Below are positions 19,048-28,070 of a stretch of DNA of 64,000 bases, piece by piece (the first letter of the stretch is position 1; each line of letters opens with the position of its first letter). The stretch covers positions 141,775 through 205,774 of the forward strand of contig NZ_WVID01000006.1 of assembly GCF_010091925.1 (NCBI RefSeq), read 5' to 3'. A model generated the notes under the pieces. The model did not search any database, was not told the DNA's origin, and was given only the letters and a program-made list of their open reading frames with translations. Made by a program: the position numbers and the translations under genes. The DNA comes from Nostoc sp. B(2019). Lineage in GTDB: Bacteria; Cyanobacteriota; Cyanobacteriia; Cyanobacteriales; Nostocaceae.

Positions 19048-20262
19048 TTATTTTTTCCAAGAACCATTTTCGCACTTCACTAAACGCTCAAGCGTATTAA
19101 TATCTTTTTGATTCCCCGAAGTACGGATTTGCTTTTCAACAGCGATGTTAATTAGTTCCATCTCCAGACGTTTGAGATCAGCTTGCTGTTCATCGGTTTG
19201 AATTTTTTGGCTATTTACACTATTCAAGCTTTGCAAAACAGGCTTTTGCTTATCTAACTCAAACCTATTAACTAAAGAATTAACTACGTAGCTTTGTTCT
19301 GGACGAGCAGTCTGTAAAATCTGGCTAATTGATTGACTTAAAATTGTTTTTTCTGGTTTTCCAGAAAATTTGTTTTGTAACCAAGCTTCAGAGGTAGATA
19401 TTGGTAAATCTATCGATTTTTCATCGACTTTAGCGAACGCATGAGCTTCAGCATAGGCAATTCGTCCATCTTTATTATAGTCGGCTGAACTAACAGCTTT
19501 ACCTGTGCGATCGCGTCCACTCAAACCAGCAAAAAAACTAGAACTATAATCTCGATAATCAGCTTCGTTTACCTCTGGCGTACAGCCTACTGAAGGTAAA
19601 GTTTTAATGGTAGCAAAGAAACCACAACGCGTCTGAAGTGCGACGGGACGCTTTGGATCTCCCCCCTCGTAAATAAAATTAGCAAAAGAACCAGAAAAGC
19701 ACTGAGCCATCATTGCAACAACAGGTGTTTTTGGAGACATTTTATCTAGCATTTGAGAAAACTGTCTCACACTCATCTGTTGCTTATTCCACAAGTAAAA
19801 AGAATTATTATCTAAATCTTGTTCATTCAATCCTCCATGTCCTGTGAAGTATAAAAATGAAGTTTTAGGTTTTTTTTGTTGTGCTAGCTGTTGGAAATAA
19901 CGCTCTAAGTTACTTAAAGTTATAGCACCTTTAAGGTAAGGAATATTTGGTCGTTTAAATTGCTGTCTTCCCTGCTGGTCAATATAGCGGATAGAGGCTT
20001 GTCCATCATTACCATTTGCAAAGAAAATCGATGCAACTTGCTTTGGTTCGTATCCCATGAATTGCAGAGTGCGCTGAAAGAAAAGCACATTTTTCTCTAA
20101 AGCAATTTCGTTGAAAGAAGGTGCACCACCACCACCCACAACTAAAAATTTTGGTGCTGACTGAGTACTTTGACAAATATGAGACTGTTGTGGACTCGCT
20201 TCGCTAGAGAGTGGAACTACTATTAGCAAGCCACAGGTAAAACTGACTAATAAGCGACGCAT
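19048..20262 (-). CDS. Secreted caspase-like (clan CD) protease with EF-hand loop
   Basis: A 404-residue protein with a signal peptide (about 1-22, MRRLLVSFTCGLLIVVPLSS). The clan CD cysteine-peptidase core shows VVGGGG (41-46), the catalytic His in FTGHGG (His142) and the catalytic Cys in MAQCFSGSF (Cys188). Clan CD includes caspase-like and legumain (C13) families, and I cannot firmly separate them by eye. At 261-272, DYNKDGRIAYAE is a complete canonical EF-hand loop, which suggests calcium binding. The C-terminal 100 residues are helical. It probably acts outside the cytoplasmic membrane. Confidence 0.8.
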   Translation of the reverse strand: MRRLLVSFTCGLLIVVPLSSEASPQQSHICQSTQSAPKFLVVGGGGAPSFNEIALEKNVLFFQRTLQFMGYEPKQVASIFFANGNDGQASIRYIDQQGRQQFKRPNIPYLKGAITLSNLERYFQQLAQQKKPKTSFLYFTGHGGLNEQDLDNNSFYLWNKQQMSVRQFSQMLDKMSPKTPVVAMMAQCFSGSFANFIYEGGDPKRPVALQTRCGFFATIKTLPSVGCTPEVNEADYRDYSSSFFAGLSGRDRTGKAVSSADYNKDGRIAYAEAHAFAKVDEKSIDLPISTSEAWLQNKFSGKPEKTILSQSISQILQTARPEQSYVVNSLVNRFELDKQKPVLQSLNSVNSQKIQTDEQQADLKRLEMELINIAVEKQIRTSGNQKDINTLERLVKCENGSWKK

Positions 20263-20386
20263 CTGAGAAATATGCTATATGGATTTATTCCATTACAGCA
20301 CTTCTAGTAGAGGGTCTGCTGTGACACAGATACTATTGACGAATGTACTACAAAAACGTTATTAAAAAATTACAGATATTTAAGCA

Positions 20387-21289
20387 TTATTGCTTTCCAG
20401 TCTCAAAGCTAATGTGCTCAGACTTATATGCAGGTGGCTCGACGTGAATTAAAATTCTCACGGGACTGAAGCGCTCTGATAGCCGGCTTTCTACTTCTTC
20501 GGTGATGTGGTGAGCGGTTTCGACATCTGGTGCATCTACTATTAAATGCATTTCTATGAAAACTTGGCGACCAAGAACACCGCGAGAGGCGATATCATGA
20601 CAGTTAACCACGCCAGGAACAGAAGTAGCGATCGCATGTATTGCTTCTGGTGCGATCGCCATTTGATCCACCAACCAAGGCAAATTCTCTTTTAAAACTG
20701 ACCAACCACTCCAAAATACCAACAAAGCGACGGGAAAGGCTAACACTATATCCATCCATTGATAACCTAGCCAAACCCCGATCAAACCACCAATTACAGA
20801 TATTGTCACCCAAATATCGCTCATAGTATGTGTCGCGTCAGCGATTAAAATTGGGCTACCTACCCGCTTACCCACGCTACGCTCGTAAAACGCCACAAAA
20901 ATATTTACACCCAGCACAATTAGTAATAACCACAACTCAGGTAGTGAAATTCTCACAGGTTCGCCACCTTTGATAATTCGTTCAATGGCTCCTTGTAGAA
21001 TTTCAAAGCAGGCTATTCCTAAAAAAGCAGCAATTCCTAAAGCTCCTACAGCTTCAAATTTGTGGTGTCCGTACGGATGTTCGCGATCGGGTTGTGGAGA
21101 AGAAAACTTACTAGCAACTAATCCTAAAATATTATTTGCACTATCGGTAACACTATGCAAAGCATCAGCTAACAAGCTTAAAGAACCTGTCCAATACCCT
21201 ACAACTGCTTTCAAGCTCATTACAAACAAATTGAGCAGTAGAGTGATAATCAAAACCTTTCGCACTTCGGCGCGGTTATCGTAAGTCAT
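20387..21289 (-). CDS. Cation diffusion facilitator (CDF) metal transporter
   Basis: A 300-residue inner-membrane divalent metal/H+ antiporter. About six hydrophobic segments span residues 10-205. TM2 carries the metal-site motif H-x3-D (ADALHSVTDSANN) and TM5 carries ADATHTMSD. The cytoplasmic C-terminal domain (about 210-290) has the CDF ferredoxin-like fold pattern and HHITEEVE. The exact metal (Zn, Fe, Mn or Co) cannot be read from the sequence. It is monocistronic and preceded by a long AT-rich region. Confidence 0.92.
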   Translation of the reverse strand: MTYDNRAEVRKVLIITLLLNLFVMSLKAVVGYWTGSLSLLADALHSVTDSANNILGLVASKFSSPQPDREHPYGHHKFEAVGALGIAAFLGIACFEILQGAIERIIKGGEPVRISLPELWLLLIVLGVNIFVAFYERSVGKRVGSPILIADATHTMSDIWVTISVIGGLIGVWLGYQWMDIVLAFPVALLVFWSGWSVLKENLPWLVDQMAIAPEAIHAIATSVPGVVNCHDIASRGVLGRQVFIEMHLIVDAPDVETAHHITEEVESRLSERFSPVRILIHVEPPAYKSEHISFETGKQ

Positions 21290-21823
21290 AGAGAATTTAT
21301 AACATCAAGTTCTATGAATTCTAATGTAAAACCTAAAACACAAATAAATACAAATAAAATGTATCAAAGTCTTACGCAATAAGGATTAAAGCTCTCTATA
21401 ACCTCTAAGTTTATCTAGAATTATTGAGATTATTTTTAACTAACAGTAGCTACAAGCTTGATATAGGCTGATAATGACTTTGCTAACAACAGCATATTTT
21501 TAGCATTAATAGTAAGGTAATTTTAATTAATTTTCTATGTCTCTAAATGCTCTAGTCAGCTTACAGCACTGTGTCAAAACTAGCTCTATGTAACGGATTT
21601 TGTTTAAACTAGCGCTACCCAAAGAAAAACTATCATTTTGCTCTGTAATTGGTCTGTTTTATAACTCATTAAGCAAATTCTGCATTTCCGGTTCTATACG
21701 TCCGTTACCGTTTTCTTGAATAGACGCTTTTTGAATTATCTCTACCTCTGGTCTGAAAGCATCAGGCTTGAACACCTATTTTGGTAAAATTAGTAATTAT
21801 CAAGAAGTTTTAATAAAAAACTG
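21290..21823. other. AT-rich intergenic region with a 38-codon remnant
   Basis: About 530 bp without a clear gene. On the minus strand, 21659-21775 is an open frame starting at GTG. It reads FKPDAFRPEVEIIQK then EPEMQNLLNEL before a stop. Its composition is protein-like and it may be the degraded end of a former gene, but I do not recognise it. Confidence 0.35.
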
Positions 21824-22177
21824 ATGTCTTCAACTCCTCTAACACTCAATCTAATTGAAGGTTCTGTCTCCTTTAGTTTTTCAGCCCAAGCAGCACGGGA
21901 ATTAAAAGCAGCAACAGATCAATTAATGGAGCGTCTAAAAGCTGTCGCCGCTAAACCCACTCCTGGCGGTGGTAAAGTTACTCCCCAGCCTCCCCTGGAA
22001 TATCGTTACACAGGTGAGGTATTTTTAGAAGTTTTCTGCAATCCTAATATCTGGCCGACTCCCTTCGCTGCGAAAGTCCTACTTACCGTCCGCAATGTCA
22101 ATATCCGTTTAACTACGGAAGCTGAACTTACTCGCATCATTGATGATATTAATCAATATTTAGATCAAGTAGGATAA
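21824..22177 (+). CDS. Conserved hypothetical protein
   Basis: A 117-residue soluble protein that I do not recognise as a named family. It starts at ATG 21824 with a beta-rich segment (LTLNLIEGSVSFSFS). A helix follows (AARELKAATDQLMERLKAVAAK), then a Pro/Gly linker (PTPGGGKVTPQPP) and a second beta-rich part (YTGEVFLEVFCNPNIWPTPFAAKVLLTVRNVNIRL) ending in a helix. The good codon use and ordered pattern argue for a real gene. There are no catalytic motifs. Confidence 0.6.
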   Translation: MSSTPLTLNLIEGSVSFSFSAQAARELKAATDQLMERLKAVAAKPTPGGGKVTPQPPLEYRYTGEVFLEVFCNPNIWPTPFAAKVLLTVRNVNIRLTTEAELTRIIDDINQYLDQVG

Positions 22178-22558
22178 TCCGAAAAGTACTGGGACTTAGC
22201 CTTAAGGCGATGTAGATAGATAATACTTCTAAAAAAATGACCGGAGCAGCTCTACATTGAGAACAGCCCCGGACAGGGAATCTACATAGTAAATTCAAGT
22301 TGTAGAAACGGATACACACCGCAACTGGTTCCGATGCATTCGCCATTAGCAATAGGCTTTGGCGAAACCCAGGCTAATTTGAAAAATTGTATAAATTCAG
22401 ACTCTAATGCTTCTGCGTTTACGGAAAATGGAAGATTGTGGTTCGGGCAATGTTAACAAAAACAGAGATTATCCCTCAGATTGGGCGTTAAATTTTTTAT
22501 GCTGCAATCCAAACATCGAAAATAAACTCCCAACCAAAATCCGAAATCAAAGATTGAT
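22178..22558. other. Intergenic region with several inverted repeats
   Basis: About 380 bp with no convincing gene. It contains nested complementary segments. ATGTAGAT at about 22210 pairs with ATCTACAT at about 22280, enclosing a GC-rich core (GACCGGAGCAGC...GCCCCGG). TTCGCCA at about 22340 pairs with TGGCGAA at about 22362. These could belong to an untranslated structured RNA or to decayed repeats. No tRNA, tmRNA or known riboswitch consensus was recognised. Confidence 0.35.
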
Positions 22559-22795
22559 TTAGTCGTTATCCCATTCTTCACGACCAATCAGGTCGCCAAT
22601 GCGATCGCGCAACAGAAAGTCACATTTCTCTAATTCACATTCAACACAAACCCACTCTCTGGCTGGAATGTATTGGCAGAGTGTATATATTGGTTGTTGT
22701 CGGCTGACCATTCCCTTTTGCACCAGTCGGCGTGCTTCGTCCTGGATCACGTCTAGAGAGTAGTAATTGATAGAGGGCACCGTATTGACACTCAT
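22559..22795 (-). CDS. DUF4327 family protein
   Basis: A 78-residue protein typical of the cyanobacterial DUF4327 family. The pattern is Y-S-L-D-V-I-Q-D-E-A-R-R-L-V-x-K-G, then SRQQPIYTLCQYIPAREWVC, ending in LLRDRIGDLI. It is soluble and acidic at the C-terminus. Function is unknown. It is monocistronic, with an AT-rich leader upstream. Confidence 0.85.
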   Translation of the reverse strand: MSVNTVPSINYYSLDVIQDEARRLVQKGMVSRQQPIYTLCQYIPAREWVCVECELEKCDFLLRDRIGDLIGREEWDND

Positions 22796-23599
22796 GGTTT
22801 TTACTCACAAATTTACACGTAAATAGTGTTCCCGTTATCTATTGAGAACAAACATAGCAAAGTTAGACTTGTGGCTAGGGTTTTGTAGTTTGCTATACGG
22901 AACTGTTTCCATTTTGACGCTACAGACCCTAAAATTATTTAAAGATATGTTAATAAAGTCAACGTTTCCTGACATTTGCCTAACATCTGCTTCACATTCA
23001 GAATGTCAGAGTAGTTAACTTAACCTGCTAGGCTGGCTATGTGATTCCGATTCAACAGGTCTGAAAGTTTTGCTGTAGCTGGCTAAAGACATAATTTGGT
23101 GCGCGGGAATAATTCATCTGGCGATCGCTTAATATACCAACTTAATCACCGTAAAGCTCTAGATAGGGCTAATAGTGTTTGTCCAAAAGAAAACAAGTCA
23201 GAAATATGTGCCACTAGGCAAGGTATAAACTATTGCACAACATAATTTTTTAACGTACACCATGAAAGCTCTTAGCCTAGCATCTGTTATCAATTTTTTC
23301 AATAATTACTTAACCCCTCGGTTAATTTCAACACTTTCATTACACAGGCTATTCTGGATAAACACTTGTTTCGCATCACAAATTAGGGAAAGTTCGCTTA
23401 TATCAAGTAATCTCAGAATTTTTCTGTAAAAAACTTTACTATGAACTACGGTAATACTCACACTATTTAAGTATTTGTCTAGAAGGGCTAGTGCGTCAAC
23501 CACCTGAAAAGTGCATCCCTTGCATTAAAGTAAGGGCGCAAACCGAAACAAACAGAAAGCGTATATATGCAGCTACCGAAACCTGAAATAGGTATAGTC
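22796..23599. other. Long intergenic region DUF4327/rbfA
   Basis: About 800 bp with no supported gene. The 65-codon minus-strand frame at 23306-23503 starts with GTG without a Shine-Dalgarno and has no recognisable pattern. A short imperfect inverted pair (CTGACATTTGCC / ATTCAGAATGTCAG) is at 22970-23010. The rest is AT-rich leader DNA. Confidence 0.35.
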
Positions 23600-23632
23600 A
23601 AATTAAAACAGACGCGATTTAGTCACGTCTGT
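23600..23632 (-). terminator. Rho-independent-type terminator of rbfA
   Basis: On the minus strand ACAGACG (23626-23632) and CGTCTGT (23608-23614) form a 7-bp stem with an 11-nt loop. It is followed directly by TTTTAATTT. It lies about 75 bp downstream of the rbfA stop. Confidence 0.65.
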
Positions 23633-23705
23633 AAACTGTTTGGCGAATTCCTAGAGACTAATTGTTCTAAAGTTACATTGTTATTTAAGTTACTTATTCA
23701 CAGAA

Positions 23706-24119
23706 TTACTCATCATCTTCATTTGTATTTGTACCTTCCTCTACCGCAGCAAAATCTTCTGGTGGACGCTCATGCTGGAGTTGGTTCAACAGCGACAGTA
23801 CTTTATTACCCCGTTCAATGGAGCGGTCTTCGATAAAAACTACCTCTGGTGTCCGACGTAGCCTCACCCGCGCACCAAGTTCGCTACGGACAAAACCAGT
23901 AGCAGACTTTAAACCTGCCATTGTTTCTGCTTTAGCCTCGTCTGTACCATAGATACTGACATAAATTTTGGCGTGTTGAAGATCGCCAGAAACGTCAACA
24001 TCGGTAACGCTCACCATTCCCGTAGCCACACGGTCATCCTTAATGCCATTGAGCAGCATTTGGCTAACTTCCCGTTTGATTAATTCAGCAACGCGGGAAA
24101 CGCGGCGATTTGTAGCCAT
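23706..24119 (-). CDS. rbfA: Ribosome-binding factor A
   Basis: A 137-residue 30S assembly/cold-shock factor with a KH-like fold. The start is chosen at ATG 24119 ([19 protein letters not shown]), where family members begin; the frame extends upstream to 24206 but that part has no family similarity. Visible features are ISLILNG-like LLNGIKDDR, the V-x-V-T-x-V-x-V-S-x-D-L strand and the helix ending [17 protein letters not shown]. The C-terminal tail is acidic (NTNEDDE). The DUF751 gene lies upstream on the same strand, a common cyanobacterial pairing. Confidence 0.93.
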   Translation of the reverse strand: MATNRRVSRVAELIKREVSQMLLNGIKDDRVATGMVSVTDVDVSGDLQHAKIYVSIYGTDEAKAETMAGLKSATGFVRSELGARVRLRRTPEVVFIEDRSIERGNKVLSLLNQLQHERPPEDFAAVEEGTNTNEDDE

Positions 24120-24253
24120 AATAATTTCGCCTCCACACAGAGGTTGTGTAACATAATATAGATGCAAATTGGGTAGACAGTATTTGGTGATGCCTAAGTT
24201 GGGCAAAAACTACGCAACACTAAAAGCAACTGTCCGCGGGGCAAAGCCTTAGT

Positions 24254-24460
24254 CTAAATTGTACTCAAGCCCAGCATTGCACGTAGGGTAAAAGTAATAA
24301 ATACTAGGCTACCCACAAATAAACCTAAGATAGCAATCAAGGTGATGGGACGCTTTAACAGCGGCATCAATGGCTCAAAGGTGTTCAAAAACACGCCTAA
24401 GAGCACAGTAATGAAGTAGCGGGGGTAGCGAAATACGTTATCCCAAAATCCGTCAAACAT
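24254..24460 (-). CDS. DUF751 (Ycf33-like) small membrane protein
   Basis: A 68-residue protein with two hydrophobic segments (about 13-29 and 40-60) and the family pattern MFDGFWDNVFRYPRYFITVLLGV...PLMPLLKRPIT. DUF751/Ycf33 proteins are conserved in cyanobacteria and plastids and are of unknown function; they are probably in thylakoid or plasma membrane. The gene is 134 bp upstream of rbfA and co-directional. Confidence 0.88.
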   Translation of the reverse strand: MFDGFWDNVFRYPRYFITVLLGVFLNTFEPLMPLLKRPITLIAILGLFVGSLVFITFTLRAMLGLSTI

Positions 24461-24624
24461 CTGAATTTAAACTGCCTTGTTATATACTTACGTTTGTTTT
24501 GATATGCTTTATCCATTCAATTGTAATATATATGGCTAGAAAATTAGCCAGTTAATATAAAATATGGTTCGTCAGTTATATTAGCTATATTTAGTAGCGA
24601 TTATTTCAGTTAAATCAGAAGTAA

Positions 24625-25458
24625 ATGGTAATTCAAATCCCTAATGATACTTGCTCGCGTCCATTTTTGAAGTGGGCAGGGGGTAAAAGTAGGTTAATTC
24701 AACAATATATTCCTTATTTCCCAAAAAATTATCAAACTTACTATGAGCCATTTTTAGGTGGCGGTGCTGTTTTTTTCTATCTCCAACCAACCGCAGCAAT
24801 TTTAACTGATATTAACGCCGAATTAATCACTACGTATCGTTGTGTTAGAGATAAAGTTGAAGAATTAATTTCTATTCTGAAAGAGCATAAAATCCGACAT
24901 AATAGAGATTATTACTATAATATGCGAGCCAATTTTGAGTTAAGTGATTTAGAACAAGCTGCTCGTCTGATTTATCTCAATAAAACTTGTTTTAATGGTC
25001 TATATCGCGTAAATTCACAAGGAAAATTTAATGTGCCATTAGGTAGATATGAAAATCCCAATATCTGCCCTGAAGGCTTACTGCGAGCAGCTTCAGTAGC
25101 ACTTTCTACATCTGAGATTAAACAAGCAGATTTTGCAGATATGCTAAATTATGCAACCAGCAATAATGATTTTGTTTTCTGCGACCCACCTTATCATCCT
25201 ATAAGTAGCACTAGTTATTTTACTGGTTATAGTCAAAATTCTTTTGATGAAAAAGACCAAGAATTTTTGAGAGATACTTGTGCTGAACTAGCAAGTCGTG
25301 GTGTCAAAGTTATGGTATGTAATTCTGATTGCGAATATATTAGAACGTTGTACAAGCAAATTAATTTTAATATCTACCCTATAGTAGCAGCCCGCTCAAT
25401 AAATTCTAATACAAAAAAGAGGGGGATGATTTATGAGTTATTAATTACATCATATTAG
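24625..25458 (+). CDS. Dam-family DNA adenine methyltransferase
   Basis: A 277-residue alpha-class N6-adenine methyltransferase. The SAM-binding region has FLKWAGGKSRL (14-24) and YEPFLGGGAVFF (40-51). The catalytic motif IV is DPPY (187-190). The family segment TCFNGLYRVNSQGKFNVPLG is at 121-140. Most close relatives methylate GATC, but some (EcoRV-type) read other sites, so the target is not fixed by sequence. It ends tail-to-tail, with a 4-nt overlap, with a PD-(D/E)XK nuclease, which suggests a type II restriction-modification pair. Confidence 0.93.
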   Translation: MVIQIPNDTCSRPFLKWAGGKSRLIQQYIPYFPKNYQTYYEPFLGGGAVFFYLQPTAAILTDINAELITTYRCVRDKVEELISILKEHKIRHNRDYYYNMRANFELSDLEQAARLIYLNKTCFNGLYRVNSQGKFNVPLGRYENPNICPEGLLRAASVALSTSEIKQADFADMLNYATSNNDFVFCDPPYHPISSTSYFTGYSQNSFDEKDQEFLRDTCAELASRGVKVMVCNSDCEYIRTLYKQINFNIYPIVAARSINSNTKKRGMIYELLITSY

Positions 25459-25931
25459 AAATGTTTATTTGCCCAAGCAATAAATCTATCTAAACTATAA
25501 ACTGCTAATAAATTCTGATTAGATGTAACTTGTTTTCTCAACCATTTAATTGCTCCTTCTCTCATCCCTTCACCTCCTATAACTACAACAGTAGGTGCTG
25601 GGTAAGAGTACTGGATATTCATGCTTAAATAAGGAAATTTTTCATCAACAGAACCACCGCTTTCTTGCCATTTGCACTCGATAATTAATCCCGATGGCAT
25701 GATAGGTAAACCAACAATATAAAAGTCAACTTTCAGGGTAGTTTGATAAATTCCTGTTCCAATATAAACTTGCTTGGCATAGCGTTTTGGTAATAAACTA
25801 GCAGTTAATAAAAATTCTTTTTGGATATAGTTCCCGACTTGGAAATAATTATGCCCATTCAAGATTGCTTCTACATTACTTTCTAGAATTTTTCCTGCCT
25901 GATTTGCCCGTCCGCCTTGAGTCAGAGCCAT
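25455..25931 (-). CDS. PD-(D/E)XK nuclease, probable restriction endonuclease
   Basis: A 158-residue protein with a clear PD-(D/E)XK core: Asp69 (LKVDFYIVG), then Glu85 and Lys87 (LIIECKWQ), a Gln/Glu-rich follow-on and an upstream conserved helix Glu (KILESNVE, about 17). The context GGRANQAGKILE at the N-terminus is typical of small type II enzymes. It converges on and overlaps the Dam-type methylase by 4 nt. Function as its restriction partner is inferred from position; a repair or phage-defence nuclease is possible. Confidence 0.75.
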   Translation of the reverse strand: MALTQGGRANQAGKILESNVEAILNGHNYFQVGNYIQKEFLLTASLLPKRYAKQVYIGTGIYQTTLKVDFYIVGLPIMPSGLIIECKWQESGGSVDEKFPYLSMNIQYSYPAPTVVVIGGEGMREGAIKWLRKQVTSNQNLLAVYSLDRFIAWANKHF

Positions 25932-26097
25932 TCTACTAAATCCTTATGCCAAAAATCCCGTTTATCCTAGGATTCCACGGAAGCAGTAGCGAATGGTTAG
26001 CTGCTTAATATGAATTCTTGATTTTTGATGCGAAAGGCTTGATTAATAGCTAGAAAATAAAAAATATTTGGTACTCTTGTACTAAATAAATACAAAT

Positions 26098-26244
26098 TTA
26101 TTAAGTAGAAGGGTTTAATTGAACGAGAGCTAGTAGTAAGCGGCTCTAGCCCTTTAAAAGCTTATACAGAGCGATAAATCGCTCTCTCCGAGACGCTACG
26201 CGAACACTACGAACAGAATTTTTACTTTACATTCTACTTAATAA
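26098..26244. mobile_element. MITE-like repeat element, copy A
   Basis: A 147-bp element bounded by the perfect inverted repeat TTATTAAGTAGAA / TTCTACTTAATAA. Internal features are AGAGC...GCTCT, a perfect 8-bp hairpin AGAGCGAT-AA-ATCGCTCT (26168-26185), and the common Nostoc repeat GAGACGCTACGCGAAC. A second, very similar copy lies at about 41206-41375. There is no coding capacity. Size, terminal repeats and copy number fit a non-autonomous transposable element. Confidence 0.65.
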
Positions 26245-26454
26245 TTTAGATAAATAATGAGTAGTTAAGAGATTGTAAATTAAATAAAGCGCGATTGATT
26301 TAGTTTATATTGACCTTACTTTGACCGCTCTTTTGGATAAGAATCTAAAGCGGGAAATAATTAGAAAAGATTTTTATGGTCAGATAATGGGGAAATTTAT
26401 CTGTATGTAACAACTGGGATCAAGCTTGAGCAAATTCAATAATTTTGCTTTGGC

Positions 26455-27675
26455 TTAACCTGCTTGAGCATCAGTATTACCGTTGCGGATAGCCCACGCT
26501 AGTTCTAACAGTTGAGTCCAGCGCTTTTGTAGCTGTTTTGGTGTGCATTTGATGACTTTGGCGATCGCCTGGTCATTTTGTCGGGCAGTTTTCAATTGTA
26601 AAATTTGCTGTTGCTGTTCTGTTAGTTGGTTTACAAAGGCTTCCCATTGTTGAGAAGATAGACCCAACTTTTGTTCTAAACCCGCGCCTAACCATTGATG
26701 TACTAATTGCCAGTGGTGTTGCTTGGCAAACTTTTCTACATGGTATTTAAACCGCTGTTGCAGATAGTCGCGCTGACGGCTAGTTAAACCGAGAATTTGG
26801 TCAATTTCTGGTGCTGAGAGGTCTTGGAGTTTGAGACTGAGGTAGTTCATACAGTCAGATTGACCTTGAGACTCCAGATATTTCATTAATTCTGAGATCA
26901 CGCGATCGCGTTCTGACTCTTCAGATGGATCAAAATTAGTTTGTGCAATCATTTGCGATCTCAGCTGTTGCACCGCTGAGTTACGCTGGTAAGATTCTGC
27001 TTCTTCACCCTTCGCAGACTCCACCGCCATTTCAATATCCACAGTGGTTTCCTGGGGTTGGCGACGAGCAAAACCTTGAGCACGTAAGATAATCAATTGC
27101 TGATTTGCACCACCTGGTAAATTGATGCGGCGTTTGGCATACTGCTCTGTAAATGCCATATATTCCGCTAATTGCAACTGAGTGCGCGGTGTGTGATTTT
27201 CAGGTAGTTCGTTTTCTCTGCGGAAAGCTTTGATAGCTTCGATATAAAATGCTTGCAGAAAATCTTCAATCAGGTTGTAACGAGCCTCAAACCCTAACTC
27301 AGATCCCGATATAGTTACGTGGCGGTAAACCATAGCGCCTAAAGTGCTGTGTAACTCCACACGCCCTTGTTTTGAACCTAGTTGGTAGTAACGTAAGCAC
27401 TTTTGCAGACGATGCCTTCCCAAGGTAATTTGCCAAGACTTGATTTGCCCAGATGTTTGGATCCGAGAGCTTTTATCACAAATGCGTTCTACTTCTTTGG
27501 CTATGCGCTTTGCTAAAGCTTCTACACACCTGGGTGCTGCTTTCACTTGATCTGGTATTTCCTGACATAGCAGCTCGATCAAACTATCAGTTTTACTGGC
27601 TGATAATTCTTCGGTCGAAACGTGGTTCTCAAAAGCGGGTGTAGAGTTTGGTAGATTGACGACGTTAGCTTTCAT
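26455..27675 (-). CDS. HetZ-related protein (heterocyst regulator family)
   Basis: A soluble protein of about 406 residues resembling the HetZ-related proteins of filamentous cyanobacteria, where HetZ is a DNA-binding regulator of heterocyst differentiation. The start is placed at ATG 27675 (MKANVVNLPNS); upstream codons to 27756 look non-homologous. Visible features are a central region IKSWQITLGRHRLQKCLRYYQLGSKQ, a Glu/Ser-rich linker, and two C-terminal helical segments with sigma-region-4-like helix-turn-helix character (LTSRQRDYLQQRFKYHVEKFA, and LTEQQQQILQLKTARQ...IAKVIKC). The family call is from memory and moderately sure. No hetZ-patU3 neighbours are present. Confidence 0.6.
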   Translation of the reverse strand: MKANVVNLPNSTPAFENHVSTEELSASKTDSLIELLCQEIPDQVKAAPRCVEALAKRIAKEVERICDKSSRIQTSGQIKSWQITLGRHRLQKCLRYYQLGSKQGRVELHSTLGAMVYRHVTISGSELGFEARYNLIEDFLQAFYIEAIKAFRRENELPENHTPRTQLQLAEYMAFTEQYAKRRINLPGGANQQLIILRAQGFARRQPQETTVDIEMAVESAKGEEAESYQRNSAVQQLRSQMIAQTNFDPSEESERDRVISELMKYLESQGQSDCMNYLSLKLQDLSAPEIDQILGLTSRQRDYLQQRFKYHVEKFAKQHHWQLVHQWLGAGLEQKLGLSSQQWEAFVNQLTEQQQQILQLKTARQNDQAIAKVIKCTPKQLQKRWTQLLELAWAIRNGNTDAQAG

Positions 27676-28070
27676 AACTTTTGTAGGGAGTAGTATTGCA
27701 CCGTAATTACAACGCAGACACAGCAGTTTTTGGCTGAAAAATCTTTTGGGATTCATCCATCAAGACTCGCTGTATGTACTGCTCACATATCAGGTTCATA
27801 TATAAGACTGTAGTAAATCCGAAAAAGTTACAGGGATAGCAATGTGTCGGTTTTTTCACAAGTTACTATCTCGACACTGATACAGATGTATCCACGATTT
27901 TTTCAAAGTTGTCAAATGTCTTGTTCTGCCGACTTTTACCGCCATTACGCTCTATACCTTGCGTAGGCGTAGACCATCGTAGACATCGCCTCGAAGTATG
28001 ACAATTTCAAAACTGGAGCCTTTTTATAATATTTTCCGAAACTGAGGGATGTGCTGATGAAGTATAGTTT
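27676..28070. other. Intergenic region, HetZ-related gene / Sua5
   Basis: About 395 bp upstream of the HetZ-related gene. A dispersed-repeat fragment (GCGTAGGCGTAGACCATCGTAGACATCGCC) is at about 27961-27992. The rest is AT-rich leader. No gene or clear regulatory site is seen. Confidence 0.4.

Noticed and set aside
23306-23503. 65-codon minus-strand frame before rbfA
   Set aside because: GTG start without a Shine-Dalgarno, no recognisable pattern, AT-rich composition.
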